DNA of 64,000 bases from Oceanisphaera avium (GCF_002157875.1 NZ_CP021376.1:2838897-2902896), one strand, 5' to 3'; shown: positions 45,650 to 55,538, counted from the stretch's first letter. Notes: generated by a model from the sequence alone, not told the origin. Numbers and translations are program-made.

Positions 45650-46990
45650 ATGGCATTTAAATTTGAAAAAGGTGCGCTGCAGCAAATGGCGTCCAAGATG
45701 TTGCCCAGTGATGAGGACGCGCGCTTGTGTCACGATATTCCCGATGCCGACTGTCAGGTAGTTAAAGGTAATCGTCTAAAACTAATTTTAGCGCAAGTGG
45801 CGGGTGCCTTGGCTGAGCTAATGACCAATGCTAAAACCGTTCTGCCTTGGTTATTGCAAGCACTCGGGGCGCCGATGTGGATCATTGGCTGGTTAGTTCC
45901 GGTGCGCGAAAGTGGCTCTATGTTACCGCAAATTATATTAGGCGCTTATGTACGACGCCGGCCTTATCGTAAATATGTCTGGTTATGGGGCGCGGGCTTA
46001 CAAGCAGCGTGTTTGGTTTTAATGGCATTGGTTGCGCTTTTAAGCTCAGGCTGGATTGCCGGCAGCTTAGTCTTAGGATTATTAGCCTTAATGAGCATTG
46101 CCCGAGGTTTGTGCTCAATATCTGCAAAAGATGTGTTAGGTAAAACTGTACCTAAACGAGAGCGCGGTAAGGTGACTGGCACAGGAGCAAGTTGGGCGGG
46201 CGGTATTGGATTAGTGTTTGGCTTAGGCTTAAGTCGACTTGAGCATATAGAGGCGTGGGGTTATGCCTTAATTTTGTTGCTAGCGGCGCTAGTGTGGGGC
46301 CTTGGCATGCTTTGCTATTGGGCTATTAACGAACAAGCAGGGGCTTGTGAGGGTGGCGTAAACGGCTGGCAACATGCTTGGCAAAGTATGGCGCTTATTA
46401 ATAAAGATCGCTATTTTGGCCGGTTTTTATTGGTGCGCACGCTATTATTGTCCACCGCTTTAGTGACCCCATATTATGTATTATTAGCGCAAGCTCAAGA
46501 TGGACGCATGCAAGTATTAGGTTGGTTAGTGATTGCCCAAGGGTTGGCGCAATTTGTGAGCAGCTGGATTTGGGGGCGCTGGGCAGATCGCTCGGCGAAG
46601 CGCGTAATGCAAAGCGCGGGTTTTATTGCCTCTTTGTTAGGCCTTGGAGTGTGGCTGCATTTAGCTATAGCCGATGGAAGTGCTTTTAATGGCTATTTTG
46701 CCTTAGTGGTGTTTATATTAAGTATTGCCCATGCCGGTGTGCGAGTGGGTCGTAAGACCTATTTAGTTGATTTAGCAGGAGATAATAGACGTACCGATTA
46801 TGTCTCCTTAAGTAATACGCTAATGGGCGTGCTATTGTTATTAGCCGGTGCACTTAGCATGGTGCTGGCATTATTTTCAAATTTTGTTGTGATAGTGGTA
46901 TTTTCTTTGTTGGGTCTACTGGGTGTTTGGTTGGCTCAAGGGTTACCAGATGTACAGCAGCTTGATAATACGCCAAGCCCAGTGCATTAA
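45650..46990 (+). CDS. MFS transporter
   Basis: A 446-residue major facilitator with about 12 helices. After an N-terminal 45-residue cytoplasmic segment come helices beginning near LILAQVAGALAELM. The protein contains ISAKDVLGKTVPKRERGKVTG in the loop between helices, unlike sugar or drug transporters I know, and the C-terminal half repeats the MFS fold (RVGRKTYLVDLAGDNRRTDYVSLSNT, split over two motifs). No motif identifies a substrate. It is divergent from crbR, with 122 bases between, so it may be part of the same regulon, but I have no direct evidence. Ribosome site AAGGAA precedes the ATG. Confidence 0.8.
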   Translation: MAFKFEKGALQQMASKMLPSDEDARLCHDIPDADCQVVKGNRLKLILAQVAGALAELMTNAKTVLPWLLQALGAPMWIIGWLVPVRESGSMLPQIILGAYVRRRPYRKYVWLWGAGLQAACLVLMALVALLSSGWIAGSLVLGLLALMSIARGLCSISAKDVLGKTVPKRERGKVTGTGASWAGGIGLVFGLGLSRLEHIEAWGYALILLLAALVWGLGMLCYWAINEQAGACEGGVNGWQHAWQSMALINKDRYFGRFLLVRTLLLSTALVTPYYVLLAQAQDGRMQVLGWLVIAQGLAQFVSSWIWGRWADRSAKRVMQSAGFIASLLGLGVWLHLAIADGSAFNGYFALVVFILSIAHAGVRVGRKTYLVDLAGDNRRTDYVSLSNTLMGVLLLLAGALSMVLALFSNFVVIVVFSLLGLLGVWLAQGLPDVQQLDNTPSPVH

Positions 46991-47037
46991 TTTTTTACGC
47001 TGTGCTTAGATAAACGGTCAATATAGAGGAGAGCAAA

Positions 47038-47733
47038 ATGAACAAGCATTTTTTATGGGCTTTAGTGGGCATGCTCGCCAGCTGCTCAGTGCTTGCCCAA
47101 GATATTGATCATTTAAATGCCGAGTATCGGGTGTTGCTCAATAACGATAAGACGCGTGGCGTTAATACGTTAAAAATTGATCGTAACCAAGATGTCTATA
47201 ATGTGCATTTCTCACTCGCACACTGGTTATTGGATGTGGATCAAAAGTCTACTTTTACTTGGCAAGATTGTAATGCTACGCCACAAAATTTTAGTTATAA
47301 AACTAAATATCTAGGGACGCGTAATGAAGAGCGGCTTATTTTTGATAAAGACACGCAAATGGTGTTATTTCAAGGAAAAGACGGCGACCAGATGGTGTCT
47401 ACTAACGGCGGCGCTTTTGATCCGGTGAGTTTTTTCTTTGAGGCGCGTTGTGATCTAATGGCGGGTAAAACAAGCTTTACCTACCCAGTGGCGCGTGATG
47501 GAGAAATTAAAGAAACCACCTTTAATGTGATTGGTAAAGAAGTGGTTAATACCGGCGTGGGCGCCTATGAAAGCCTAATTGTAGAGCGTGATCGGGGCGA
47601 CAGTAAGCGCAAAACCCGCTTTTGGGTAGCGCCTGAACTGGATTATCAGTTAGTACAAATTAGCCATGTAGAAAACAGCAAATTATCGGTCACCGTGACT
47701 CTCGATAAACTTACCTATAGCCTCGTAAACTAA
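47038..47733 (+). CDS. exported DUF3108 protein
   Basis: A 231-residue periplasmic protein with signal peptide MNKHFLWALVGMLASCSVLA. The mature part has the DUF3108 pattern: YRVLLNNDKTRGVNTLKI, an FDPVSFFFEARCDLMAGKTSFTYPV-like block, and ESLIVERDRGDSKRKTRFWVAPELDYQLVQI. The family is found next to purN in many gammaproteobacteria, but not here. Function is unknown; a beta-rich lipid-like-binding fold has been suggested in general and is not shown by this sequence. An AGGAG site precedes the ATG. Confidence 0.85.
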   Translation: MNKHFLWALVGMLASCSVLAQDIDHLNAEYRVLLNNDKTRGVNTLKIDRNQDVYNVHFSLAHWLLDVDQKSTFTWQDCNATPQNFSYKTKYLGTRNEERLIFDKDTQMVLFQGKDGDQMVSTNGGAFDPVSFFFEARCDLMAGKTSFTYPVARDGEIKETTFNVIGKEVVNTGVGAYESLIVERDRGDSKRKTRFWVAPELDYQLVQISHVENSKLSVTVTLDKLTYSLVN

Positions 47734-47736
47734 CTC

Positions 47737-47760
47737 TTGGCCGCCTATCTAGGCGGCCAA
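47737..47760. other. hairpin after the DUF3108 gene
   Basis: TTGGCCGCCT and AGGCGGCCAA form a perfect 10-bp stem with a four-base loop, three bases after the stop codon. The T run is missing, so it is a hairpin with possible terminator function. Confidence 0.55.
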
Positions 47761-47784
47761 CTTCTCCTAGCTGTCACTGCTTTT

Positions 47785-48450
47785 TTATTCATTGTTGTTA
47801 GTTTTTCTTGCTTGTTTTTCCTTTAGTTCAGCTGAAGGAGGCTTATCGTACGCCTTATCATCTATTATTTGACTGCGCCCTCTAAGCTTAGCGGCATACA
47901 AGTAGCGATCGGCACGTTGTAATAAATGCTGAATATCGTCTTCTTTATGAGCTTCTATTAAACCGCCGCTAAAGGTAAACGGAATGGTTTTATCGGACAG
48001 ATATAAAGGGTTAGCAATAATAGTATCTAATAAACGCTGGGCTAAAGGGAGCGCTTGGGCACGACGGGTCTCGGGGAGAATAAGTAAAAATTCCTCACCG
48101 CCAATACGCGCTAAAAAATCTGAAGCGCGCAATGTATTGCGTGCCGTATGTGAAAAATACGCCAATACCTGATCGCCCACATCATGGCCATGGCGATCGT
48201 TAACGGCCTTAAAAAAGTCCAGATCTAACAGCACCACACAAAAATACTGATCATAGCTTCGCAACTGTAATAACTCTTGTCCTAATCGGCTATATGCCGC
48301 TCGTCTATTAGGGCATTGAGTGAGCGTGTCGGTGTCTGCTAGGTGACTCAGCTGGCTGTTTAAACGTAATAATTCCTGATGCGTGCTGTGCATAGCGCGT
48401 TGCTGGCGCCGATTACGCCTTAAGGTGAGAAAGCTTAATAAGCCCCCCAC
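47785..48450 (-). pseudogene. diguanylate cyclase, GGDEF half of a frameshifted gene
   Basis: The frame encodes the end of a membrane helix (GGLLSFLTLRRN), a short linker and a GGDEF domain with the active-site motif GGEEF in ARIGGEEFLLIL and the inhibitory RxxD (RASD) five residues upstream. Such enzymes make cyclic di-GMP. The domain is complete, but its own N-terminus lacks a promoter region or ribosome site and it begins inside the last membrane helix of the preceding ORF, so it is the 3' half of one gene split by a frameshift near the run of six G (minus strand) at 48443-48448. Confidence 0.85.
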
Positions 48451-49355
48451 GTCGCTCCTGTGGTAGTGACAGCAATAATAGCGGCCAGTTTATTTTTTAT
48501 CTCAGCTTGGTGCAGTATCTGGCTGCTATCGGCTAAGGCGTGCAGTGTTAAGCCTTGCTGAAGACTGGGCTGATTGAGCCACAAACTGGGAGTTTGCTCT
48601 TCCCCCAGTAATAAGATTTGCGGCTGTAGAGCACTGGTAGTGAGTGCTAAGCCGGAAGAGTCTGACTTAGGTGTGGCGCTGGGGAGCGTCACTCCAAGAA
48701 ATTGATGGCCTAACCACTGTGACTCATCAGCGTATAAAATCGTGTTTTCTTGATTAGTAATAAGCAAGCGGATCTGCTCAAAGTCATTCCTCGATGTTAC
48801 AAGCTTAGTGCCCATCACCAGCGTTAAGCCCCGAGAGTCAGCTAGCGGTAGGGCATAATAGTGGCGAGTATGTTGGCGCTCAGTATCTAGTATTAATCGT
48901 GTCCAGGAGCGGGCTTTTGCTAGCTCTGCGCTTTGTGCTAACCACTTGTTAAGATTGATAGGATCAATGGCATCACGACTTTTTAGCCATACTTTACCTT
49001 GTTTATCTAATAGCCAAATACCCAGTAATTCAAATTGGTGGTGAAAGGTGTCTAAGTCACTTTGCAATACATTTTTTGCTGCGCGGTGGCTGACTACTCG
49101 CTGAGTGCTGGAAAGCTCGCTGAGAGTTTGCGCTAATAAATGAAGATGACTGCTGCTATTGACCAGCGCTTGATTAGTGGTGTTGATCACGGCGTGGCTT
49201 TGTGAGGAAAGGGTTTCTATTTGCTGTTGTAAACGTAGTTCAAGCCAATAGCGGCTGCCAAACCCGCTGACTAATAATAATGTGAATAGCAAGAGTAAAC
49301 TGGCACACCACACATAGGGATCAGATGACAAAGTGCGAGAAGATGAGCTGGGCAT
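48435..49355 (-). pseudogene. diguanylate cyclase, periplasmic-sensor half of a frameshifted gene
   Basis: The frame gives an N-terminal membrane helix (CASLLLLFTLLLVSGF), a periplasmic region of about 250 residues with a likely Cache-type sensor (LDKQGKVWLKSRDA; YYALPLADSRGLTLVMG), and the beginning of the second helix (LAAIIAVTTTGATW) before the stop. The stop comes right after TGGGGGGC; one extra G would continue the frame as WGGLLSFL into the GGDEF half. Together they would make a normal 520-residue membrane diguanylate cyclase. The start at 49355 follows TTGGAA; the longer frame from 49457 is not needed. Confidence 0.82.
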
Positions 49356-49590
49356 GACGTTCCAATGACTAATAATAAAGCAGCCATAACGATAACATAC
49401 GTTATTTGATTGCGGATAATAAGAATTAGAGATGCATAATGCAAACGCTATTTGCATTATGAGCTTAATGTGCGTCTTATAAAGAGCATATAAAGCGCGT
49501 ATTTAAGCAGGTTCGCCATACAGTTTTAGCGCTCTTTGAGGTATTATTTACCTTCTACTAATAGAGACACTGCAGTATTAGGAGTAGAGC

Positions 49591-50214
49591 GTGAGTATTA
49601 TTGGCCTCCTTATCTTGCTCGGTGGCGCCTGGACGTTTGATTGGCGAAGCTGGCTGGATGATAAAACGCGTCATCATTTATGCTTTGGTGCGGCCATTGC
49701 TTTAGTGCCATTGTGGATGTTGCAAGCAGGTATTAAGCCCGGCCTAGAAGTGCATTTTCTTGGGCTAACGACGGTCGCTCTGCTATTGGGGTGGCGCATG
49801 GGCATGTTAATGGCCAGCTTAAGCCTAGTGTTAGTGACCAGTTTTGGCTTTGAGCCGTGGAGCTTATTTGGCGCCAATTTATTATTAGGCGTTATCTTGC
49901 CGCTGAGTATGAGTTACTTAATATTTATACTCACCTACAGTTATTTATACCGTCATTTATTTGTTTATATTTTTGTAGCCGGCTTTTTTAATGCAGCCGT
50001 CACTATCACCTTTAAAACACTGCTTTTTTCGGCCTTTATGGTGTGGACAGACCAACACAGCGCGCGCGTGGTCTTTGATAGTTACCTCAGTGTGTTACCA
50101 CTGCTTCTTTTCCCCGAAGCCTTGCTTAATGGCATGGCGATTACGGTGTTAGTGGTATTTAAGCCGCTATGGATGCGTACTTATCGCGATAGAGACTATA
50201 TTATTAATAAATAA
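49591..50214 (+). CDS. CbiM-like energy-coupling-factor membrane protein (COG3235)
   Basis: A 207-residue membrane protein with about six helices. The segment ALVPLWMLQAGIKPGLEVH, LGLTTVALLLGWRMGML and LFPEALLNGMAI match the COG3235 family of predicted membrane proteins related to CbiM/NikM, the substrate-binding units of cobalt and nickel ECF importers. No CbiQ or CbiO partner is next to it, so function as a metal importer is not established. The start is GTG at 49591, seven bases after AGGAG. Confidence 0.75.
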   Translation: MSIIGLLILLGGAWTFDWRSWLDDKTRHHLCFGAAIALVPLWMLQAGIKPGLEVHFLGLTTVALLLGWRMGMLMASLSLVLVTSFGFEPWSLFGANLLLGVILPLSMSYLIFILTYSYLYRHLFVYIFVAGFFNAAVTITFKTLLFSAFMVWTDQHSARVVFDSYLSVLPLLLFPEALLNGMAITVLVVFKPLWMRTYRDRDYIINK

Positions 50215-50275
50215 TATAAGCATTCAGCTCAGCCTCGATGTCTGGTAGGCTAGTTATTCATCCTTTTTATGTGAG

Positions 50276-51016
50276 ATGCAGATGACTCTTAAGCTTTTTC
50301 CAGCCTTAGTGCCGATGTTGGCCATAGGATTATTATCAGCCACCCCCGCGCAAGCGGAAATGAGCCGTAGCGAGTTTCAAAAGCTGGTGCGTGAAACCTT
50401 ACTTGAACAGCCTGAAATATTGCGCGAAGCCATTATTAAGCTGGAAGAAAAAGATCAGCTCGCTCAACAAGCTGAGTTTTCTAAGCAGCTTAAGCAACAG
50501 TCAGCGCAGCTGTTTAATAATAAAACCGACGGTATTATGGGTAACCCCAAGGGCAAGTTAGAAGTTGTGTATTTTACCGACTATAACTGCCCTTATTGCC
50601 ATCGTATGAATCAAACGCTACTTACCCTTATTAAAGATGAGCCTGAGCTAAAGATCATTGTTAAAGATTTAGGCATCTTAGGCCCAGACTCGGTTCAAGC
50701 AGCACGGCTTGCACTGGCCACGGCCATGGCGTCGCCTCGTCAATATGAAGAGCTGCATCAAGCCATGATGAGCCAAAAGAAAGTATCCAGTGCCGCCTTA
50801 GCGAGCATTGCCGACAAAGCGGGTCTAGATAGCAAGGCTTTGTTAGCAAAAGCTGAAGATAAGAAAGTGTCTGATAAACTTAATGAAAATTTAAGTTTAT
50901 TTAGAAGTTTGGGCTTAAATGGCACGCCGGCGCTGGTCTTCCCAGATGGCACCTTAATTCCTGGCGCTGTGGATATTGGTGGTTTAAAAGATATCTTAAA
51001 AGATAAAAAATCTTAA
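50276..51016 (+). CDS. periplasmic DsbA-family thiol oxidoreductase (Com1/ScsC type)
   Basis: A 246-residue exported protein with a signal peptide ending at AQA (about residue 27), an N-terminal alpha-helical segment rich in Glu, Lys and Gln (SEFQKLVRETLLEQPEIL) and a thioredoxin-fold domain with CPYC at 105-108 (TDYNCPYCHRM) and the cis-Pro loop in NGTPALVF. The extra N-terminal helix is a feature of the Com1/ScsC-type proteins, which may form trimers and act as disulfide isomerases or oxidases. Met1 or Met3 could be the start. A terminator follows. Confidence 0.88.
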   Translation: MQMTLKLFPALVPMLAIGLLSATPAQAEMSRSEFQKLVRETLLEQPEILREAIIKLEEKDQLAQQAEFSKQLKQQSAQLFNNKTDGIMGNPKGKLEVVYFTDYNCPYCHRMNQTLLTLIKDEPELKIIVKDLGILGPDSVQAARLALATAMASPRQYEELHQAMMSQKKVSSAALASIADKAGLDSKALLAKAEDKKVSDKLNENLSLFRSLGLNGTPALVFPDGTLIPGAVDIGGLKDILKDKKS

Positions 51017-51032
51017 ATGCCATTCAGGTAAT

Positions 51033-51058
51033 AAAAAACCGGCCGCAGCCGGTTTTTT
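51033..51058. terminator. bidirectional terminator between the DsbA-family gene and ycaO
   Basis: AAAAAACCGGC and GCCGGTTTTTT form an 11-bp stem with loop CGCA, with A and T runs at both ends, between convergent genes. Confidence 0.92.
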
Positions 51059-51071
51059 ATTGCCTGAGTGG

Positions 51072-52829
51072 CTAGGCCGCGTTGTGGTTGCGCTTTGCCT
51101 GTTGTAATTTTTCATAGACGGCTAATAAGGCTTGGTGGCTTGGAAAGTCCACTAAGCTTTCATCGGCGTGAGTGAGCCCATGAAAACGGGCTTGCCCCGA
51201 AATTTGTGCCCATACTTGGCTCACCGTGTCTTCGCTAAACATGCTGTTAAAGGCTAAGACATATTGAGCCGGATCCCGCTCCTCGCTCAAATGCAGCTCA
51301 AGGGCGGCTTTTAAGCAACGATAATAGCGATGGCGCTCTTCACTAAACACAGAGGCATTAAAACTAAGCGTCCAATCGGCATATTCTAGCGCCAGCGCCA
51401 ACTCGCCTGCTGCTAGTGCTAACATGCATTTAAGCTCACCAATGCGCAAAGTATGCCAAGCGCTCCCTTTAGTGGAGGCGATGCCCAGCAACTCGCGCAC
51501 TCGAGTAAAGTCATCAAAGCCTTCTTCTTCTAATAACTCATATAAGCCCATCAGTTGCTCAGCATCTGCATCGCTTGCTGGCAAGCTGAGCAAGGTGGCA
51601 CGCAGATGCGCGCCCATGTTGTTATTAGCCATGGTGAGATCATCAACTGGATAGATATCTGACATGCCCGGCGCTAAAATTCGACACGCATATACGCCTA
51701 AATGCTCATAATCGGCAATATAAACGGGCTGCTGTAAGCGATTAAAAATGGCCATTAAATGGCTAAATTCTTGTTCTGAAGTTCCACTAAAATCCCAATC
51801 TACAAAGTCATAATCGGCTTGTTCTTGGAATAAATCCCAGCTAATCAGCCCTGAGGAGTCAATAAAGTGAGTTTCCAAATTATGGTGATCCGCTACTTCA
51901 TCATCTGCAAACGAGGGAGGAACAAATACATCTAAGTCTTTAAGGCTACGACCTTGTAAGAGCTCGGTAACCGTGCGCTCTAGCGCTACTTCAAAGCGCG
52001 GATGGGCGCCAAAAGAGGCAAAACAGGTACTGTTAGTGGGATTAAATAACACCACACAAATCACTGGATATTCGCCGCCTAATGAAGCATCAAAGGCATG
52101 AATAGGAAAGCCCTCTGCCTCTAAAGCGGCAATAGGAGCTTGAATATGGGGATAGCGCGCTAATACAGTGTCAGGAATGCGCGGTAAGCTAATGCGCTCG
52201 GCAATAATACGACTTTTAATACTGCGTTCAAATACCTCTGACAGTCCCTGAGTGCGGGCTTCGGTGCGGGTATTGCCGGCACTCATACCATTAGAGACAT
52301 ATAAGTTACCGACAATATTCATTGGTAAATACACGGTGGCTAAATCACTTTGACGCTCAAAGGGGAGGGCGCAAATGCCCCGCTCTTCATTCCCTGATTG
52401 CAAGTCGATCAGCATATCTGCAGTGAGCTCACCCTCTGGATCGTAAAAGCGTCGGGTATAGTCATCCAGCATGCCGCTAGGCAGGCTATTATCCTCGGTT
52501 AAGTTAAACCATCGCTCATTGGGATAATGCACAAACTCGGCGTTAGCAAGGCCTTGGCCTAGATAGAAATCTGCAAAAAAGTAGTTAGTCGCTAAGCGTT
52601 CAAAGTATTCACCTAAGGCTGAGGCGAGGGCGGCTTTTTTACTGGCGCCTTTCCCATTGGTAAAGCATAAACCACAACTTTTATCGCGAATATGCACCGA
52701 CCACACGTTAGGCACGGGATTAAGCCAAGAAGCTTCTTCAATATCAAAGCCAAGCGTGCTGAGCTGTTGCTGAAAATAGCGAATAGAGTCTTCCAGCGCA
52801 GCGTCTTTGCTAGGAATGAATGTTTTCAT
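51072..52829 (-). CDS. ycaO: YcaO-domain protein
   Basis: A 585-residue YcaO protein, almost the same length as E. coli YcaO (586). YcaO enzymes use ATP to activate amide bonds; E. coli YcaO is linked to beta-methylthiolation of ribosomal protein S12 with RimO. ATP-binding features are the Glu-rich motifs in ALGEYFERLATNYF (about 71-84) and in SAGNTRTEARTQGLSEVFERS, and the C-terminal part beyond residue 400 is the helical TPR-like region of non-RiPP YcaO proteins. No RiPP precursor, E1-like partner or dehydrogenase is adjacent, so a housekeeping role is likely. Confidence 0.93.
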   Translation of the reverse strand: MKTFIPSKDAALEDSIRYFQQQLSTLGFDIEEASWLNPVPNVWSVHIRDKSCGLCFTNGKGASKKAALASALGEYFERLATNYFFADFYLGQGLANAEFVHYPNERWFNLTEDNSLPSGMLDDYTRRFYDPEGELTADMLIDLQSGNEERGICALPFERQSDLATVYLPMNIVGNLYVSNGMSAGNTRTEARTQGLSEVFERSIKSRIIAERISLPRIPDTVLARYPHIQAPIAALEAEGFPIHAFDASLGGEYPVICVVLFNPTNSTCFASFGAHPRFEVALERTVTELLQGRSLKDLDVFVPPSFADDEVADHHNLETHFIDSSGLISWDLFQEQADYDFVDWDFSGTSEQEFSHLMAIFNRLQQPVYIADYEHLGVYACRILAPGMSDIYPVDDLTMANNNMGAHLRATLLSLPASDADAEQLMGLYELLEEEGFDDFTRVRELLGIASTKGSAWHTLRIGELKCMLALAAGELALALEYADWTLSFNASVFSEERHRYYRCLKAALELHLSEERDPAQYVLAFNSMFSEDTVSQVWAQISGQARFHGLTHADESLVDFPSHQALLAVYEKLQQAKRNHNAA

Positions 52830-53013
52830 GAGAGTCTCGAGTGATCGGCAAAAAGGGGGCAGATCCTAACCCGAGGTGATTTTATGAACAAGTTTTGTTT
52901 ATGTAAGACGCCTAGATTCCATGGTTAGCGCTTACGCTATTAGATTGGCAAAAGTCAGAGATGGGGTTAAAGCTTACCTCTTCACGGCTCAGCGTTCCTC
53001 ACTCATTCGCACA

Positions 53014-53040
53014 TAAAAAAGCCCACCGAGTGGTGGGCTT
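53014..53040 (-). terminator. asd terminator
   Basis: AAGCCCACC and GGTGGGCTT form a 9-bp stem with a GAGT loop, followed by a T run on the minus strand, about 30 bases after the asd stop. Confidence 0.93.
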
Positions 53041-53069
53041 AAGCTGCTTAACGTGAGGTTAAGTTAAAT

Positions 53070-54173
53070 TTATGGCAGTAAGTGCAGCATGCGGCGTAAT
53101 GGCTCGGCCGCGCCCCATAATAACTGATCACCGACTGAGAAAGCCGACAGATACTCAGGCCCCATATTCAGCTTTCGTAAACGGCCCACGGGAACCTTAA
53201 GCGTGCCGGTAACGGCGGCGGGTGTTAACTGCTCCATCGAGGCTTGGCGTTCATTGGGAACCACTTGTACCCAGTCATTATTGGCCGCTAAGATTTGTTC
53301 AATGTCGCTAATAGGCAGATCTTTTTTCAACTTAATGGTGAAAGACTGACTGTGACAGCGCAGCGCACCAATACGCACACACAAGCCATCAATAGGTATC
53401 GGTTGGCTGTTACCAAGAATTTTATTGGTCTCGGCTTGGCCTTTCCATTCTTCACGGCTTTGGCCATTTTCTAACTGAGTGTCTATCCAAGGGATCAGGC
53501 TGCCAGCCAAAGGCACACCGAAGTTGTCAACGGGTAAGTCACCGCTGCGGGTTTTTTCTGTGACTTTACGCTCTAATTCCAAAATAGCAGAAGCGGGATC
53601 CGCTAATTCCTCTGCCACTTCATCGCGTAATATACCCATTTGGTTAATCAGCTCACGCATATGGCGCGCACCGCCACCCGAGGCTGCCTGATAAGTGGAG
53701 ACGGCAATCCATTCTACTAAGTCTTGTTCAAATAAGCCGCCCAGCGCCATCATCATTAAGCTGACGGTACAGTTACCGCCGACGAAGGTTTTAGTGCCCT
53801 TCGCCAGTGCATTTTGGACGTGCTTACCGTTTACCGGATCTAAGACGATCACCGCTTCATCGTCCATGCGCAGCGCCGAGGCGGCATCAATCCAGTAGCC
53901 ATTCCAACCTGCAGCGCGCAGTTTTGGATACACTTCATTGGTGTAATCCCCACCTTGACAGGTAAGAATAACATCCAGCTCTTTTAAAGCATTGATATCA
54001 AAGGCGTTCTGCAGCGTACCGGCGTCGGTGCCAAAATCAGGGGCGGGTTGACCCGCTTGCGAAGTGGTAAAAAAGACCGGTTTAATGCGCGAGAAATCAC
54101 CTTCTTCAACCATGCGGCTCATTAATACTGAACCCACCATACCGCGCCAACCGACCAGACCTACAGTTTTCAT
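53070..54173 (-). CDS. asd: aspartate-semialdehyde dehydrogenase
   Basis: Asd reduces aspartyl phosphate to aspartate semialdehyde, the shared step to lysine, diaminopimelate, methionine, threonine and isoleucine. The protein is 367 residues, the same as E. coli Asd, with NADP-binding [17 protein letters not shown] at the start, catalytic Cys135 in [10 protein letters not shown] at the same position as in E. coli, the [14 protein letters not shown] segment and the base His in [12 protein letters not shown]. The ATG at 54173 is chosen over an in-frame start at 54209 because AAGGAAGGA precedes it and the length matches. It lies next to the lysine exporter gene lysO. Confidence 0.97.
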   Translation of the reverse strand: MKTVGLVGWRGMVGSVLMSRMVEEGDFSRIKPVFFTTSQAGQPAPDFGTDAGTLQNAFDINALKELDVILTCQGGDYTNEVYPKLRAAGWNGYWIDAASALRMDDEAVIVLDPVNGKHVQNALAKGTKTFVGGNCTVSLMMMALGGLFEQDLVEWIAVSTYQAASGGGARHMRELINQMGILRDEVAEELADPASAILELERKVTEKTRSGDLPVDNFGVPLAGSLIPWIDTQLENGQSREEWKGQAETNKILGNSQPIPIDGLCVRIGALRCHSQSFTIKLKKDLPISDIEQILAANNDWVQVVPNERQASMEQLTPAAVTGTLKVPVGRLRKLNMGPEYLSAFSVGDQLLWGAAEPLRRMLHLLP

Positions 54174-54361
54174 ATTCAAATGTCCTTCCTTTGGAAGTAA
54201 ATAAATCAAATTCTCTATTCACAATACTGATTGAGCGCCAAGGTGCAAGAAATAAAGGGAAATTCCTACTATAACCGCCTAATTTAGCTTCATTTAGCTC
54301 TAAAGAGTCGTTTAGGGCTGCCATGATGCTATTCCGTTTATAAGCTCAAAATTTGTGCTGT

Positions 54362-55267
54362 TTAAGCGAAAGTTAAAAATCCCAGCATAAAAAGCGGCGC
54401 AGCTAAGCTTAAAATAAAGCCAGAGACAATGGCGACAGGGACCACAGCCACGCCGCCTGAGCGTTGTAGCACCGGCAACGTAAAATCCAGTGCGGTCGCT
54501 GCCCCATAGCCAATGGCCGTACAAGGAAAGCGCCGCATTAGAGTGGGGATCAGCATAATAGCCAATAGCTCGCGCAATAGGTCGTTAATAAACGCCGCGC
54601 TCCCCAGCACGGGCCCGAGTTGATCGCTAATTAAAATACCTGATAGCGAATACCAGCCATAACCAGACGCGAGTGCTAAGCCGTGAGCCAATGGCATATT
54701 GAGTAACCAAGCGCCTGCCAGCCCCCCTAGCCAAGAGCTAACTAACACTAAGCCCGCTATTTTTAGGCCCCAGGGGTTGAGTAAAATTTGGCGTAGCGTC
54801 AAGCCAGAGTTTCGAAGCTGAATGCCAATTAATAATAACAGCAAGATAAGTGCGGCTTCACTGAAGGTATCTACCGCAAAGGTATCTTTATCTAGCCATT
54901 GTCCTAGCAAGACACCGGCTAGAATAACCGAACATAGCCACACCGAGTCTAAGAGTAAGCGCCACTTACTTAATAGCGGCTGGCCAGCTTGAGTGGCTAA
55001 TCGCTGGCGGCGCGAGTCTAGCCACCATAGTGCGCTCATATTTGCCAAGCTGATACAGGCTACCAGTACTAAACTCACGCTAAAAATAGTACCCAAGTGC
55101 TGACTTAAGTTATCAACGAACGCTAGGCTAATGCCCATTAAAAATAAAATTAAATACACCATGCGTGCTACCGCTAAGTCGAGTAGGCGCAAGATAGGGC
55201 GAGCATGACAGGGGATGCAATAACCTAAAGCTAAGGGTAATAACACCAGCAGTAAACCGGAATACAT
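54362..55267 (-). CDS. lysO: LysO-family lysine exporter
   Basis: A 301-residue membrane protein (E. coli LysO 299) with about eight helices of the DUF340/LysO family: MYSGLLLVLLPLALGY at the start, MGISLAFVDN, LLLLIGIQLRNSG, and the second part with LASGYGWYSLSGILISDQLGP and FINDLLRELLAIMLIPTL, which holds the conserved acidic residues needed in LysO. LysO exports lysine and thialysine in E. coli. It is downstream of nothing on its strand and upstream of asd; linkage with lysine synthesis is suggestive. No lysine riboswitch was found in its leader. Confidence 0.9.
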   Translation of the reverse strand: MYSGLLLVLLPLALGYCIPCHARPILRLLDLAVARMVYLILFLMGISLAFVDNLSQHLGTIFSVSLVLVACISLANMSALWWLDSRRQRLATQAGQPLLSKWRLLLDSVWLCSVILAGVLLGQWLDKDTFAVDTFSEAALILLLLLIGIQLRNSGLTLRQILLNPWGLKIAGLVLVSSWLGGLAGAWLLNMPLAHGLALASGYGWYSLSGILISDQLGPVLGSAAFINDLLRELLAIMLIPTLMRRFPCTAIGYGAATALDFTLPVLQRSGGVAVVPVAIVSGFILSLAAPLFMLGFLTFA

Positions 55268-55538
55268 AATAGGTCATTCTCGTAGACGAAAAGCTCAATA
55301 AAGAGGTATTAAGGTATGTGCTCAGCATACGTGAGCAGCACTTGCTTAGCTACGCAGCCTATAGGCATCTCAGCATAAACTTGCGCGCGAGCACGAAACG
55401 CTCTTAAGAAGCTCGCCGGCAGTTGTTATTGACTAAAGCAGGTGATAGCTTTTATAGCTCGTTAATTAGTTGTTAAATCATAGCTTGTTTTGCGTTGCCC
55501 GCCTGGTAGGTTTGGCTGTAGCACTAAGGAACAGTGAG

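Noticed and set aside
51072..52829. RiPP biosynthesis locus based on YcaO
   Set aside because: Length and motifs match E. coli YcaO, and there is no precursor peptide, E1-like partner or exporter nearby.
54106..54324. 72-residue ORF upstream of and into asd on the minus strand
   Set aside because: Over half overlaps asd in another frame, with no family similarity that I can see and no good ribosome site.
55268..55538. Lysine riboswitch in front of lysO or the ABC operon
   Set aside because: The sequence does not show the conserved lysine riboswitch core, only a short imperfect dyad (GCTCA/TGAGC near 55320-55340).
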